Positions 28,353-37,185 of a stretch of DNA of 64,000 bases are shown in pieces. The DNA is from Alphaproteobacteria bacterium. GTDB lineage: Bacteria; Pseudomonadota; Alphaproteobacteria; Bin65. Position 1 is the first letter of the stretch, and the number at the start of each line of letters is the position of its first letter. The notes under the pieces are model-generated. The model saw only the letters and a list, made by a program, of their open reading frames with translations. It searched no databases and was not told the DNA's origin. A program made the translations under genes and the position numbers. Location: assembly GCA_021776685.1 (NCBI GenBank), contig JAJFFJ010000135.1, positions 1 to 64,000 of the forward strand. Direction: 5' to 3'.

Positions 28353-29432
28353 TCAGGGAATCACCTTGGCGTCGCGCATTGTCTGGAAGTGGTCGAGGAA
28401 CATGTCGCCGGTATCCATGGTCTCGCCGAAACCGAAACGATTGGCCTTTTCGACCGAGGAGGCGATGTCCCAGGTGTTGGCGAAGGCATAGTCGCCATAG
28501 GCCCAGGAGACGAACTGGTCGAAGGGAATATCTTGCAGGCCGTACTCGGCCACGAGCCCCGCCCAGAGGCCCGCCTTGTCCATCATCAGGTCCTGCAGAC
28601 TGATCGCCGCCTGTCCCGGCTTTGGCGGCTCATAGTCCATACCAAACCAGCCGGCGATCCGCGGCCACAGATCCGGCCAGCGAAACAGGTCGCCGTTGGT
28701 AATGTTGAAGGCGTGATTGGCGCAGGCGGGAGTCGTCGCCATCCACTCGATTGCCCGGCTCAGCAAACCGCTGTCGCTCACCTGATAGAGCGCCTGGGCG
28801 TTCTCCCATGATCCGGGGTGGCGCAATGGCTGCCCCAGGGCTTTCAGTACTGACGCATAGACCGCCAGAACATTGTCCAGGTTGAGCGGGTTGCCGAGCG
28901 CGAAACCGCAGATGCCATGAGGCCGCGCGGCGCTCCACCCCCAGGCCTTGCAGGCTTGCCGGGCTTCCAGGAAATCCTGCTGGGCGTGATAGAAGACCGG
29001 TCCGTCGGGCCGCGGGTCATCTTCCTTCGCCGGCACCGGGAACGGCCCCAGATGACAGCCATACCACTTGGTGCCCTCGATCAGATGTACATGCGCAAGG
29101 TTCGGCGAGGCAGGCTCCAGCGCATCCATCAGGTTGGTCAGCAGCGTGAGGTTGGGCGCGATCAGGTCGTCCCAGGTGTCGAGGTTGACGTAGGCCATGT
29201 GGAAGACATGGGTGACGCCCAGAACCGCGCCTGCCTCACCGCCCAGCTTTGCCGCGCACGACACTGGATCCATCAGGTCCACGGAAATGTGCCGGTAGCT
29301 GCCGGAAATGTCCGGCGCGCGCCGGGACACGGCAATGACCTCCCAACCTGGTTGAGCTTCGAGATGGGCGAGCAGGTTGCGCCCTGCGACGCCTGTGGCG
29401 CCGGCGATCACTGCGGTTCGGCGGTCAGCCAT
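28353..29432 (-). CDS. PRISE-type SDR (progesterone 5-beta-reductase/iridoid synthase-like)
   Basis: 359 residues from the ATG at 29432. The NAD(P) site is VIAGATGVAGRNLL; the family-specific catalytic Lys is in GTKWYG and the Tyr in FYHAQQDFL, as in plant iridoid synthases and their bacterial relatives, which reduce enone double bonds. The gene starts eight bases inside the preceding gene, a translational coupling. A catabolic or detoxifying role for an alpha,beta-unsaturated carbonyl is reasonable but unproven. Confidence 0.85.
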   Translation of the reverse strand: MADRRTAVIAGATGVAGRNLLAHLEAQPGWEVIAVSRRAPDISGSYRHISVDLMDPVSCAAKLGGEAGAVLGVTHVFHMAYVNLDTWDDLIAPNLTLLTNLMDALEPASPNLAHVHLIEGTKWYGCHLGPFPVPAKEDDPRPDGPVFYHAQQDFLEARQACKAWGWSAARPHGICGFALGNPLNLDNVLAVYASVLKALGQPLRHPGSWENAQALYQVSDSGLLSRAIEWMATTPACANHAFNITNGDLFRWPDLWPRIAGWFGMDYEPPKPGQAAISLQDLMMDKAGLWAGLVAEYGLQDIPFDQFVSWAYGDYAFANTWDIASSVEKANRFGFGETMDTGDMFLDHFQTMRDAKVIP

Positions 29433-30117
29433 GGGCGCGGCGGATCTCATCGCCGTCAATATGGCAGATCAACTGGTAGACCTGGATCGCACCGGCGGCA
29501 GGCAAAGCGGCACCTGTCAGCAATTTTGCCAGCAATTCTGAAAGACACTCGTGCGTCGGGTCCGCAGCGATTCCCTCCACCACCAGGGCCGTGCCAATGT
29601 TTGTGTCCGTGACGGGCCTCAGCGCAGACTCATCTGTTGCGGCGGTGGCGCCGGTCTCATCTGCCTGCCAGACGCGCACCCGGGCGATTTCCGGCCAACC
29701 TTTGAGATTTTCAAGTTCCCGGGAAAGATGCCCGAGGGACTCCACCGAAAGATGTTCGGCGAGAGCAACTGTCGCCGCAAACCCGCCGGACTGATCGCCG
29801 CCCACCAGTATCTGCCGGCACACGGTGCGGCTGACATTGCGGAAATGGGGCATCAGCCTTTGGGTCCAGTCGGTGGGTGCGTTAAGGCGCGCCAGATAGT
29901 CGCCGCCGGTCAGAACAGCAGCACTGTCGGTTTCGTAAAAAGTGAAATATTTGGGGCTGACACCCTGCGCTGCATAGCGCCGGCCATAGCGGAAGCCCGG
30001 TATCGAAACCCGCTCATAAAGGTGCTGGCGCTGATACCAGTGCCCATAGTCCTCCGCCACCGCGTCGTCGATGTCGTTCCAGATGGCAAGAATGCCAGGA
30101 TGGTCCGCAATTGCCAT
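29425..30117 (-). CDS. predicted dimeric alpha-beta barrel protein
   Basis: 230 residues from the ATG at 30117. The opening HPGILAIWNDIDDAVAEDYGHWYQRQHLYERVSIPGF resembles proteins of the dimeric alpha-beta barrel class (EthD- and muconolactone-like), and the second half repeats a similar layout. Its stop overlaps the PRISE reductase start, so the pair is co-expressed. No reaction can be named. Alternative upstream starts exist to 30153. Confidence 0.6.
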   Translation of the reverse strand: MAIADHPGILAIWNDIDDAVAEDYGHWYQRQHLYERVSIPGFRYGRRYAAQGVSPKYFTFYETDSAAVLTGGDYLARLNAPTDWTQRLMPHFRNVSRTVCRQILVGGDQSGGFAATVALAEHLSVESLGHLSRELENLKGWPEIARVRVWQADETGATAATDESALRPVTDTNIGTALVVEGIAADPTHECLSELLAKLLTGAALPAAGAIQVYQLICHIDGDEIRRAHG

Positions 30118-30162
30118 GAGCGCGCCCAGTCGATGCGACCTACCTGGCCGCATGTACTCCTT

Positions 30163-31221
30163 CTAGCGGATGCCGAAGGGGATCCGCCACTGGATGAACG
30201 CACCCCCGGTCCATCTGTGCTGAAACAAAAGCCGCGTGGGAACCGCGTCGAGCGGAAATTGACCCGGACGACTGTTTTGTACAGACGGCGCTGCAGAGAG
30301 ATAAGACAGGAACCCGCCAACCTGGATGAACGAACGGCGCAGACGAATTGCCAGTACCATGGTCATCCCCGTCCGGACACCAGTAGCAGACGCGGTCGAA
30401 TTGAGCGTGTTGGCAGCCGTCCCCGGTGAAGTGCAGATCGCGCCTGCCGTATTGCTGAAACAGTCGGCCGCAAACAGCGTCGCGTTGGCACGATAGACGC
30501 CCACATGCGTACCGGTCTGGAACGTGACACGGTCGCTGAGGCGCCAGTTGACCCGAACGCCAACAAGGCCACCGACGGTGTTGCCGTTGATTAGCTGATA
30601 CAGCCGATAAGGTTGTGACGGTTGGTTCGCGGCGCTTATCAGGTGAGCATTGTATTTGTATCGCGTACGGTTGGCGCCACCAAAGACGCCCAGGCTTGGC
30701 GAAATCGTCACCCCCGGCCCGATCCGCCAATCCGACGTCAGGCGGAGAATGAGTTCCCCTTCGCGATGATCGATGTGTAGCCGCTCGAACAAACCGGGGA
30801 ATGCCGCCTCGCTGGGCAATACGAAGGGCCGGTCTGGCATGAGGCGCCGTTCCGATGACCACTGTCCCCACCACGCTGCGCCGGTGAGGCTGAGACGCGT
30901 GTTACTGCCCATCCAGTGCGGGAAGACGTCCTTATTGAAGATATAGCCGGCAGTAACCCCTGGACCGCTGAGCAAAAGTGTGGGTGAAAATGACCCGGCG
31001 AGGATGGTTGTCGGGCCAATGCCATTCAGGACATAGGGACTAAGCCATTCCGGCAAATTGCGAACGCCAATCATCCCGCCAAGGGTCAGGTACACCTGAC
31101 CGGCCCGCGTCCCGGTGGGCGGCCCATTGCTGAAGATGACCGCCTGCGACCACGCAGGCTTAGCACCAACCATGGCCATGAGTACAAATGCACCAGCTGC
31201 CACGCTGCGAATCCAAGACAC
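30163..31221 (-). CDS. predicted outer-membrane beta-barrel protein
   Basis: 352 residues with a signal peptide (MSWIRSVAAGAFVLMAMVGAKPAWSQ) and then alternating hydrophobic strands with aromatic belts (GAAWWGQWSSERRL, RLTSDWRIGPGVTISPSLG, TVGGLVGVRVNWRLSDRVTFQTGTHVG). The pattern fits an outer-membrane barrel. The end IQWRIPFGIR is a strand but lacks a terminal Phe. No family is recognised. It ends 45 bases before the alpha-beta barrel gene on the same strand. Confidence 0.6.
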   Translation of the reverse strand: MSWIRSVAAGAFVLMAMVGAKPAWSQAVIFSNGPPTGTRAGQVYLTLGGMIGVRNLPEWLSPYVLNGIGPTTILAGSFSPTLLLSGPGVTAGYIFNKDVFPHWMGSNTRLSLTGAAWWGQWSSERRLMPDRPFVLPSEAAFPGLFERLHIDHREGELILRLTSDWRIGPGVTISPSLGVFGGANRTRYKYNAHLISAANQPSQPYRLYQLINGNTVGGLVGVRVNWRLSDRVTFQTGTHVGVYRANATLFAADCFSNTAGAICTSPGTAANTLNSTASATGVRTGMTMVLAIRLRRSFIQVGGFLSYLSAAPSVQNSRPGQFPLDAVPTRLLFQHRWTGGAFIQWRIPFGIR

Positions 31222-31376
31222 GCGCGACTTCCCCCCCCTTAGCCGATTTTCCCGGCGTTTTGAGTACCGTAAACGACATCCGGCGGCGTGTTAACTTTTT
31301 GCGGGCATATGGTTAACGCCCTGCGATCTAGGCGCCTCTTGCGTTGCGGGGGCCGCACCGCCTATTCCACCCGCTC

Positions 31377-32405
31377 ATGATCGATTCTCCCTCAACCAAC
31401 GGACGCCCGCCGCGCGCTGCATTCGTAACCGGTGCGACCGGTTTTCTGGGCCTCAATCTGGTCGAGCAATTGTGCGCGGACGGATGGCAGGTGACGGCAC
31501 TGCGCCGCCAGTCCAGCAATACGGAAATGCTGGATCGATTTCCTGTGATTCAGGTGACCGGCGACATCCTGGATTTACTGGCGCTGACCGAGGCGACCCC
31601 GGATGGCGTGGATGCGGTTTTCCATCTGGCCGCCGACACATCGGTCTGGGCGCGCAACAACAGCCGGCAAATGCGCGTCAACGTGGATGGCACGCGCAAT
31701 GTGCTGGCAGCGGCCCGGCGCGCATCTGCAAAGAAAGTTATTGTGACCTCAAGCTGGAGCAGCTGGGGGTTTGCCGGCCAACGCCCGCCTGCCGCCGGTC
31801 CCCTGGATGAGGCGACGCCGAAGCTGGGCGACCGCAGTTGGGTCAACTACGAACGGACCAAATTTTTCGCCGAGACTGTTGTGGCCGGCGCCGTCCATGA
31901 CGGACTTGACGTTGTAGTGATGAACCCTTGCCACATCATCGGACGGTATGACCGAAACAACTGGGCCCGAATGATCCTTTTGGCCGTGCGCGGCAAGCTG
32001 CCGGGAGTGCCGCCGGGCGGCGGCGAATTTTGCCACGCGGAGGCCGTCGCCCGGGCTCATATTGCCGCCGTCGATCACGGCGTCAGTGGCGCCAACTACC
32101 TACTGGGAGGCGTCGAGGCAAGTTTCCGGGAATTTGTCGATACCATCGGAAGCGTATCGGGCCGCCCGATTCGCGCCCGGAATATCCCCCGATGGCTGTT
32201 CCGCGCCGCGGCCGGGGTCAAAGGCTGGTGGGGAGATTTGCGGGACCAGGAGCCAACGGTGACGCCCGAGGCCGCGGCCCTGGCGCTGGCCAACCCACAG
32301 ATCGTTTCGGACCGCGCGCAACGCGAGCTGGGATACCAACCGGCTGATCTCGAAACGATGATTCGCGACTGCTATGACTGGATGGTGCGCGACGACCTGA
32401 TCTGA
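31377..32405 (+). CDS. NAD-dependent epimerase/dehydratase, dihydroflavonol-4-reductase-like
   Basis: 342 residues from the ATG at 31377; a TTG at 31344 is in frame but less likely. The extended SDR fold opens with AAFVTGATGFLGLNLVEQL, has the central VTSSWSSWGF with VNYERTKFFAE (Tyr and Lys) and a C-terminal substrate domain. DFR-like bacterial members reduce a ketone or sugar. The substrate is unknown. Confidence 0.85.
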   Translation: MIDSPSTNGRPPRAAFVTGATGFLGLNLVEQLCADGWQVTALRRQSSNTEMLDRFPVIQVTGDILDLLALTEATPDGVDAVFHLAADTSVWARNNSRQMRVNVDGTRNVLAAARRASAKKVIVTSSWSSWGFAGQRPPAAGPLDEATPKLGDRSWVNYERTKFFAETVVAGAVHDGLDVVVMNPCHIIGRYDRNNWARMILLAVRGKLPGVPPGGGEFCHAEAVARAHIAAVDHGVSGANYLLGGVEASFREFVDTIGSVSGRPIRARNIPRWLFRAAAGVKGWWGDLRDQEPTVTPEAAALALANPQIVSDRAQRELGYQPADLETMIRDCYDWMVRDDLI

Positions 32406-32442
32406 CCAGCGGCCACAGGACCCACCCCGGTTGACTACGGCC

Positions 32443-33675
32443 CTAGTTGACCGCGACCTCAGTCTTCGTTTCCGCATCCGTAAGGTCACCCCGCAAGGTG
32501 AACACTTCCTGTGGCTCCGACACGCCGCGCAGATAATGCTCGCCCAGGGAGACGATATCGAAGTTTTCACCGGCGATCTTGGCGAATTCCTCCGACATCA
32601 ATACATGCACGCCCAGGTCGCCACACAATGCCTCCAGCCGCGCCGTCAGGTTGACCGACGGGCCGATCGCGGTGAAGTCGAGCCGGTCGACCGCGCCGAT
32701 ATTGCCCCACATGAGATCCCCAACGTGCAGGGCCAGACGATAGTTCAACGTCGGCTGGTTCTGCTCCGCGCGTCGCTGATTGAGCGCCGCGACGGCGTCC
32801 TGCGCCTCGATCGCCGCATGCATGGCCTGCCGGCAGGTGTAGTGCCGGAAGGCGGCGTCACCCAGCGGGAAGATCGCCAATAGCCCGTCGCCAATGAATT
32901 TCAGCACCTGACCGCCATGGTCGTGAATCGCATGGGTCATCGCCTCGAACCAGTCGTCCAGGACTGAAATGACCTCCTCCATGGGCCGTGTATCGGACAG
33001 CTTGGTAAAATCACGAAGATCCGCATACCAGATGACAGCATGGATGTGCTGGCCCTCGCCGCGCACGACCTCGCCACGCATAATTCGCTCGCCGGCCTCA
33101 TGGCCCACATAAGTGTCCAGCAGGCGCGCCGCGGTCTGCCGGCTTGATCGAACCTCCAGAAGCAGCATGAGAATCGGCAACATGGTTCTGAGCAGGACGA
33201 GATCACCATCAGCAAACCCGCCTTCGGCCCGGGTTGCGAAGCTGAGGGTATTGCGCGTGCCATCGGTGAACGGCAGGGCGAAAATGATATAGTCGGTGTA
33301 ACCGTCGCCCTGGAGTTCGGCCAGCACCTCAAACTCACTCAGATCAGCGTCACCTTCAAGCTTCCGGCGCAGTTCGGATCCGCCATCATGGATGTGCTTG
33401 ATCGGCGAATGCTCATAGTCAGGATCGTTGGCCACATCCCGCCGGATTCGGTCAACCTCGAAGACGGCAGCTGCCTGCTTCTTCCAGGCATAGGTATGGG
33501 CGACAATTTCCGGATGGATTGTCCGCACCGCCATAAGCATACGCTCGATGGGGACGCCCGCTTCAGCTAGCCAGGCGCACAAGCCCTCCATCAGCAGAGC
33601 GGTGCCGGTCGTTTCCGCGCCAGTCCCCAGCAGCCACCGCCGCAGTTCTTCTTCCCTGTCAGGCATATTCGACAT
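32443..33675 (-). CDS. soluble class III adenylate/guanylate cyclase
   Basis: 410 residues from the ATG at 33675 (MSNMPDREEEL). The N-terminal 190 residues are a predicted sensory region without membrane segments; the cyclase domain begins at about 205. Metal aspartates are in YADLRDF and FIGDGLLAI, the purine Lys is in VLKFIGD, and NLTAR supplies the transition-state Asn and Arg. This is a third class III cyclase in 33 kb, not closely related to the tandem pair. The signal it senses is unknown. It is divergent from nfu with about 125 bases between them. Confidence 0.9.
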   Translation of the reverse strand: MSNMPDREEELRRWLLGTGAETTGTALLMEGLCAWLAEAGVPIERMLMAVRTIHPEIVAHTYAWKKQAAAVFEVDRIRRDVANDPDYEHSPIKHIHDGGSELRRKLEGDADLSEFEVLAELQGDGYTDYIIFALPFTDGTRNTLSFATRAEGGFADGDLVLLRTMLPILMLLLEVRSSRQTAARLLDTYVGHEAGERIMRGEVVRGEGQHIHAVIWYADLRDFTKLSDTRPMEEVISVLDDWFEAMTHAIHDHGGQVLKFIGDGLLAIFPLGDAAFRHYTCRQAMHAAIEAQDAVAALNQRRAEQNQPTLNYRLALHVGDLMWGNIGAVDRLDFTAIGPSVNLTARLEALCGDLGVHVLMSEEFAKIAGENFDIVSLGEHYLRGVSEPQEVFTLRGDLTDAETKTEVAVN

Positions 33676-33800
33676 CGCCCATCCCGAATCACAGCATTTC
33701 GATTGCCCCACTAATATCGGGGGCTTGACCTGCGCCTTCAACCGGCCCAACTGTGCATCAGGACAAATAACCAGATTAAGCGGACCCGCGGAGGATCGCC

Positions 33801-34355
33801 ATGTTCATCCAGACCGAAGAAACCCCGAATCCGGTCACACTTAAATTCCTGCCTGGCCAGGAAGTGCTCGCCTCAGGGACGGCGGATTTTCCAACCGCGG
33901 AAGCCGCAGTGGACAAAAGCCCGCTCGCCACAACCCTGTTTCGCATCGATGGAATCGCCGGCGTCTTTTTCGGCAGTGACTTCATCACCGTGACCAAATC
34001 CGGCGACGCCGAGTGGCAGACGCTCAAGCCGCAGATCCTCGGCATCATTATGGAGCATTTCGCCGCCGGCAGGCCGGTGATGATGGAGGAAGTCAACAAT
34101 GCCTCCCAGGCCAGCGACGACGACGATCCGATAGTGAGTCAGATCAAGGAGCTGCTGGATACCCGCGTGCGTCCTGCTGTGGCCATGGACGGCGGCGACA
34201 TCCAGTTCCACGGCTTTGATCAGGGCGTCGTCTATTTAACCATGCAGGGCGCCTGCGCCGGCTGTCCGAGCTCGGCAATGACGTTGAAGGCCGGCATTGA
34301 AAACATGCTGCGCCACTATATTCCGGAGGTGATGGAAGTACGCCCCGTGTACTAA
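33801..34355 (+). CDS. NfuA-like iron-sulfur cluster carrier
   Basis: 184 residues. An N-terminal Nfu domain (FIQTEETPNPVTLKFLPG) precedes the C-terminal NifU domain with the cluster-binding Cys-x2-Cys in GACAGCPSSAMTLK. It carries and delivers 4Fe-4S clusters in the cytosol. Single-copy and monocistronic: a strong terminator follows 127 bases later. Confidence 0.93.
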   Translation: MFIQTEETPNPVTLKFLPGQEVLASGTADFPTAEAAVDKSPLATTLFRIDGIAGVFFGSDFITVTKSGDAEWQTLKPQILGIIMEHFAAGRPVMMEEVNNASQASDDDDPIVSQIKELLDTRVRPAVAMDGGDIQFHGFDQGVVYLTMQGACAGCPSSAMTLKAGIENMLRHYIPEVMEVRPVY

Positions 34356-34482
34356 GCCAGCGGGCCGCAACCTACGCGCTTGGTTAATACGGCGGCGGGG
34401 TCTTCCTAACTAATTTGAAAGTTTTGTCTGGCATGATCCGCGTTAAGCATGCCTCTCCTCCCAAGGTTGCTTATACTAATTT

Positions 34483-34510
34483 GGCCGGGCCTCGCGCCCG
34501 GCCTTTTTTT
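34483..34510 (+). terminator. rho-independent terminator after nfu
   Basis: ggccgggc, five-base loop ctcgc, gcccggcc, then seven T: a classical eight-pair stem with T tract. It lies between nfu and the convergent dipeptidase gene and could serve nfu. Confidence 0.92.
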
Positions 34511-34558
34511 GCCCGCTTCCCAATATTGCCTGCCCGGCATGCCTCAGAATGACCAGTG

Positions 34559-35137
34559 TTAGGCAGGACCATCCGGCGCGCTAGGGGGCATCATCCCCGC
34601 CGGCAGATCACTGTCGCGCAGCAGGGGATAGCTGACTGCATCGGGCAATTGATAGTGCCACCAGTCATTCTCGTAGAAGGTCCATCCGGCGCTGACCATA
34701 AGGCCAAGCAGCACCAGCCGGTTGCGTTGCGCTTCTGGCGAAATGTCGATCCGGCCATGGTGGGACTGGACGGTAAAATCATCGAATCCAGTTCCCATAT
34801 CCAGGATATCGCCGGTGGCGCCGTCGGCGAGCGTCAGGTCCACGGCGACGCCGCGTGAATGAGGCGACCCCTTTCGCGGATCGGACAGGAATTCAGGATC
34901 CGGCGTATGGGACCACAGCGCCCATTGGGCTTCGCTTGGCCGCGTTGCATCATACACGCGAAGACGGTACCCCTGCTGCGCTGCCAGACTGATTGATCGC
35001 TGCAGGCAAGCTGCGGCATCTGTATGCAGGTAGCTGGCTGCCCGGGCATAGACCGGGGCGCCTGTAAAATTGTTCGCCGTGGCATAGCAAATATCGAGAT
35101 CGATATCGAAAGCCGGCGGTGAAACCTCGATCAGCAT
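34559..35137 (-). CDS. VanX-type D-alanyl-D-alanine dipeptidase
   Basis: 192 residues from the ATG at 35137 (MLIEVSPPAFDIDLD), the usual start of the family; further in-frame starts lie at 35167 and beyond and would overlap the divergent tsaB start. Zinc ligands are in SPHSRGVAVDLTL (His, Asp) and the catalytic Glu-x3-Trp-His in FYENDWWHYQL. It cleaves D-Ala-D-Ala, probably recycling peptidoglycan, without any van resistance genes around. The gene is only 28 bases from tsaB, back to back. Confidence 0.92.
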   Translation of the reverse strand: MLIEVSPPAFDIDLDICYATANNFTGAPVYARAASYLHTDAAACLQRSISLAAQQGYRLRVYDATRPSEAQWALWSHTPDPEFLSDPRKGSPHSRGVAVDLTLADGATGDILDMGTGFDDFTVQSHHGRIDISPEAQRNRLVLLGLMVSAGWTFYENDWWHYQLPDAVSYPLLRDSDLPAGMMPPSAPDGPA

Positions 35138-35165
35138 ATTGTTTCGCAACTTTTTTTCGTTCGCC

Positions 35166-35858
35166 ATGATCCTCGCCTTCGATACCACGACCTCAGCCTG
35201 TACGGCAGCTGTTTGCGATGGCGATACTGTCGTGGCCGAGCGCTCAGTAGCCCTGGAGCGCGGGCACGCAGAAATCCTGCTGCCGATGATTGAGGGCGTA
35301 CTCGCAGACGGATCGATTGGCTATCGCGACCTCACCGGCATTGCGGTAACCCGGGGGCCCGGCGCCTTTACCGGTATCCGCATTGGTCTGGCCGCAGCCC
35401 GCGGTCTGGGCCTGGCCACCGGGCTGCCCGTCGCGGGCGTGACCACTCTTGAAGCGCTGGCCCTGACCGCTGCCGGCCACACTGAGCGGCAGCAGATTGC
35501 CGCGATCATGGACACCAAACGGCGCGATTTCTTCGTGCAGGTATTCGAACGTGACCCATCAACCGGCGGGGTTCGATCCCTTGGTGAGGCTGCTGTCGTC
35601 GCGGGCGATGCTCTTGCGGCGCACCTGGCCGGTGTTGAGGGTCTTAGTTGGGATCACCTTGCGACGGCCGGCGACGGTCTCGCGCAACCGGCCGCGCCTG
35701 AATTGCCCGCTGGCTTGGAGGCGTTATCCGAAATTGCGTCTCCTTCGCCCCTGTCCATCTGCATGTTGGCCCGAGCACAACTTGGCAATTCGCCTTCACC
35801 GCCCGCCCCCCTGTATCTCAGGCCCCCTGAGGCGCGGCTGCCGGCCACGCGGTCATGA
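35166..35858 (+). CDS. tsaB: tRNA threonylcarbamoyladenosine biosynthesis protein TsaB
   Basis: 230 residues from the ATG at 35166 (MILAFDTTTSACTAAV). TsaB is the partner of TsaD in making t6A37 of tRNAs decoding ANN. The fold of the ASKHA type is seen in the N-terminal DTTTSACTAAV and GPGAFTGIRIG motifs. It overlaps rimI by four bases (ATGA). The start codon is unusually close to the divergent dipeptidase gene, and a TTG at 35139 is in frame. Confidence 0.93.
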   Translation: MILAFDTTTSACTAAVCDGDTVVAERSVALERGHAEILLPMIEGVLADGSIGYRDLTGIAVTRGPGAFTGIRIGLAAARGLGLATGLPVAGVTTLEALALTAAGHTERQQIAAIMDTKRRDFFVQVFERDPSTGGVRSLGEAAVVAGDALAAHLAGVEGLSWDHLATAGDGLAQPAAPELPAGLEALSEIASPSPLSICMLARAQLGNSPSPPAPLYLRPPEARLPATRS

Positions 35859-36325
35859 CCACCAGCATCCGGGTTTGCGCGGCCGGCCCGGCCCATGCAG
35901 CTCTGTTGACCGGCCTGCACAACGAGATGCTGCAAGCCGAGTGGACCGCCGATTCCGTCGCCCGGCTGCTGAACCTGCCCGGCGCATTCGGCGTTGTGGC
36001 GGTTACCGATAAAAATGAAAGGCCCCTGGGCTTCGCACTTTGCATACCCGGGGGAGAAGGGCTCGATATTGCCGCCATCGGCGTTGCCGCGGATGTGCGG
36101 CGTCAGGGTATTGGCCGGTTGTTGATGGATGAAGTTGTCGCCCGCGCGGAGGCGGCGGGATGCAGAGAACTGGTCCTGGAGGTCGGGGCCGGGAACAACG
36201 CCGCGCGCCATTTATATTTGTCGTGCGGCTTTTCCTCGGTTGCCGAGCGGCAGGACTACTATGCACCGCGCGCGGGGAAACCAGGTGAAAGTGCACTTGT
36301 GATGAAAAAAACCCTTCCGACTTAA
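35855..36325 (+). CDS. rimI: ribosomal protein S18-alanine N-acetyltransferase
   Basis: 156 residues with a GNAT fold: the acetyl-CoA loop IGVAADVRRQGIGRLLMDEV and the C-terminal NNAARHLYLSCGFSSVAERQDYYA. Adjacent and coupled to tsaB, as in many proteobacteria. It acetylates the S18 N-terminus. Confidence 0.9.
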   Translation: MTTSIRVCAAGPAHAALLTGLHNEMLQAEWTADSVARLLNLPGAFGVVAVTDKNERPLGFALCIPGGEGLDIAAIGVAADVRRQGIGRLLMDEVVARAEAAGCRELVLEVGAGNNAARHLYLSCGFSSVAERQDYYAPRAGKPGESALVMKKTLPT

Positions 36326-36339
36326 GAACACTCTCTGGG

Positions 36340-36500
36340 ATCAACGGTTTTTCTACGAACACAATAAAATTTTCTTCAAATAGTTAATCATCTCAGATCA
36401 CATAGATGATTTTCATAGTCATACCCCTTGAAATAAATGAAATTATCAATATAAACTAAAAGAAATTGCTGGTTTCATTCAAATCAGCATGGCTTTTGGA
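36340..36500. promoter_or_regulatory. AT-rich control region upstream of mucR
   Basis: About 160 bases that are visibly much richer in A and T than the rest of the window, with many T-A steps (for example aatagttaatca, atgaaattatcaatataaac). It separates rimI from mucR. MucR proteins bind AT-rich DNA and repress their own genes, so this is a natural autoregulatory target. Confidence 0.6.
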
Positions 36501-36514
36501 TTGGGGTGCGATAA

Positions 36515-36994
36515 ATGGCAGCACAAGATGGCACAATGAGCGCTGATGACATTGCTCTGGCGCAAGACGCGATTGAATTGGCGGAGAAAAACCAGGAACT
36601 CCTGGAACAGACCGTCGACATCGTCGCGTCCTTTGTTGCGCATAATACTGTGCCGGTCTCTGATCTACCCAAATTGATCGAAGAAACCTTCAATGCGCTC
36701 AAATCCCACAGCACTGTAGAGCCGGAAGAGCCCGAAAAGCCGAAGCCCGCTGTGCCGATCAAGCGTTCGATCACAGAGGACTACATCGTCTGCCTGGAAG
36801 ATGGCAAAAAGCTGAAAATGCTGAAACGGCACCTGAAAACCGTCTACGACCTGACGCCGGACGAATATCGCGCCCGTTGGGGTCTGGCGTCAGACTATCC
36901 GATGGTCGCACCAAGCTATGCCGCCCGCCGCAGTGAGTTGGCCAAACAGATTGGCCTCGGCACCTCGGCCCGTGGACGCCGCCGCAAGGCCTGA
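36515..36994 (+). CDS. mucR: MucR/Ros family transcriptional regulator
   Basis: 159 residues. The MucR zinc-finger-like core is in VCLEDGKKLKMLKRHLKTVYDLTPDEYRARWGL, with the downstream YPMVAPSYAARRSELAKQIGLG typical of the family. It is an H-NS-like, AT-rich-DNA-binding global repressor of exopolysaccharide, motility and cell-cycle genes. The N-terminal 90 residues form the oligomerisation region. An AT-rich upstream block precedes it, consistent with autorepression. Confidence 0.92.
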   Translation: MAAQDGTMSADDIALAQDAIELAEKNQELLEQTVDIVASFVAHNTVPVSDLPKLIEETFNALKSHSTVEPEEPEKPKPAVPIKRSITEDYIVCLEDGKKLKMLKRHLKTVYDLTPDEYRARWGLASDYPMVAPSYAARRSELAKQIGLGTSARGRRRKA

Positions 36995-37185
36995 TCCGCG
37001 CCCGCTCCTGCGATCGGCGAATCCAAGTGCGGGTTTGTTCGGGGACCCCGTCAATCCGGGCCGCCTGATAAGAGACTCGTCGCCGGTGCACCTTTTGGTT
37101 AATGTTGTCTGGCATGTCCGCCCGCAGCGGCATTGCGTATGGCCGGTTGCGTCCGGCGCGACCATTGTTGAAAAACCCGGCCACC

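Noticed and set aside
34356-34482. tRNA or small RNA before the nfu terminator
   Set aside because: No cloverleaf can be folded by eye; the stretch looks like an ordinary 3' untranslated region.
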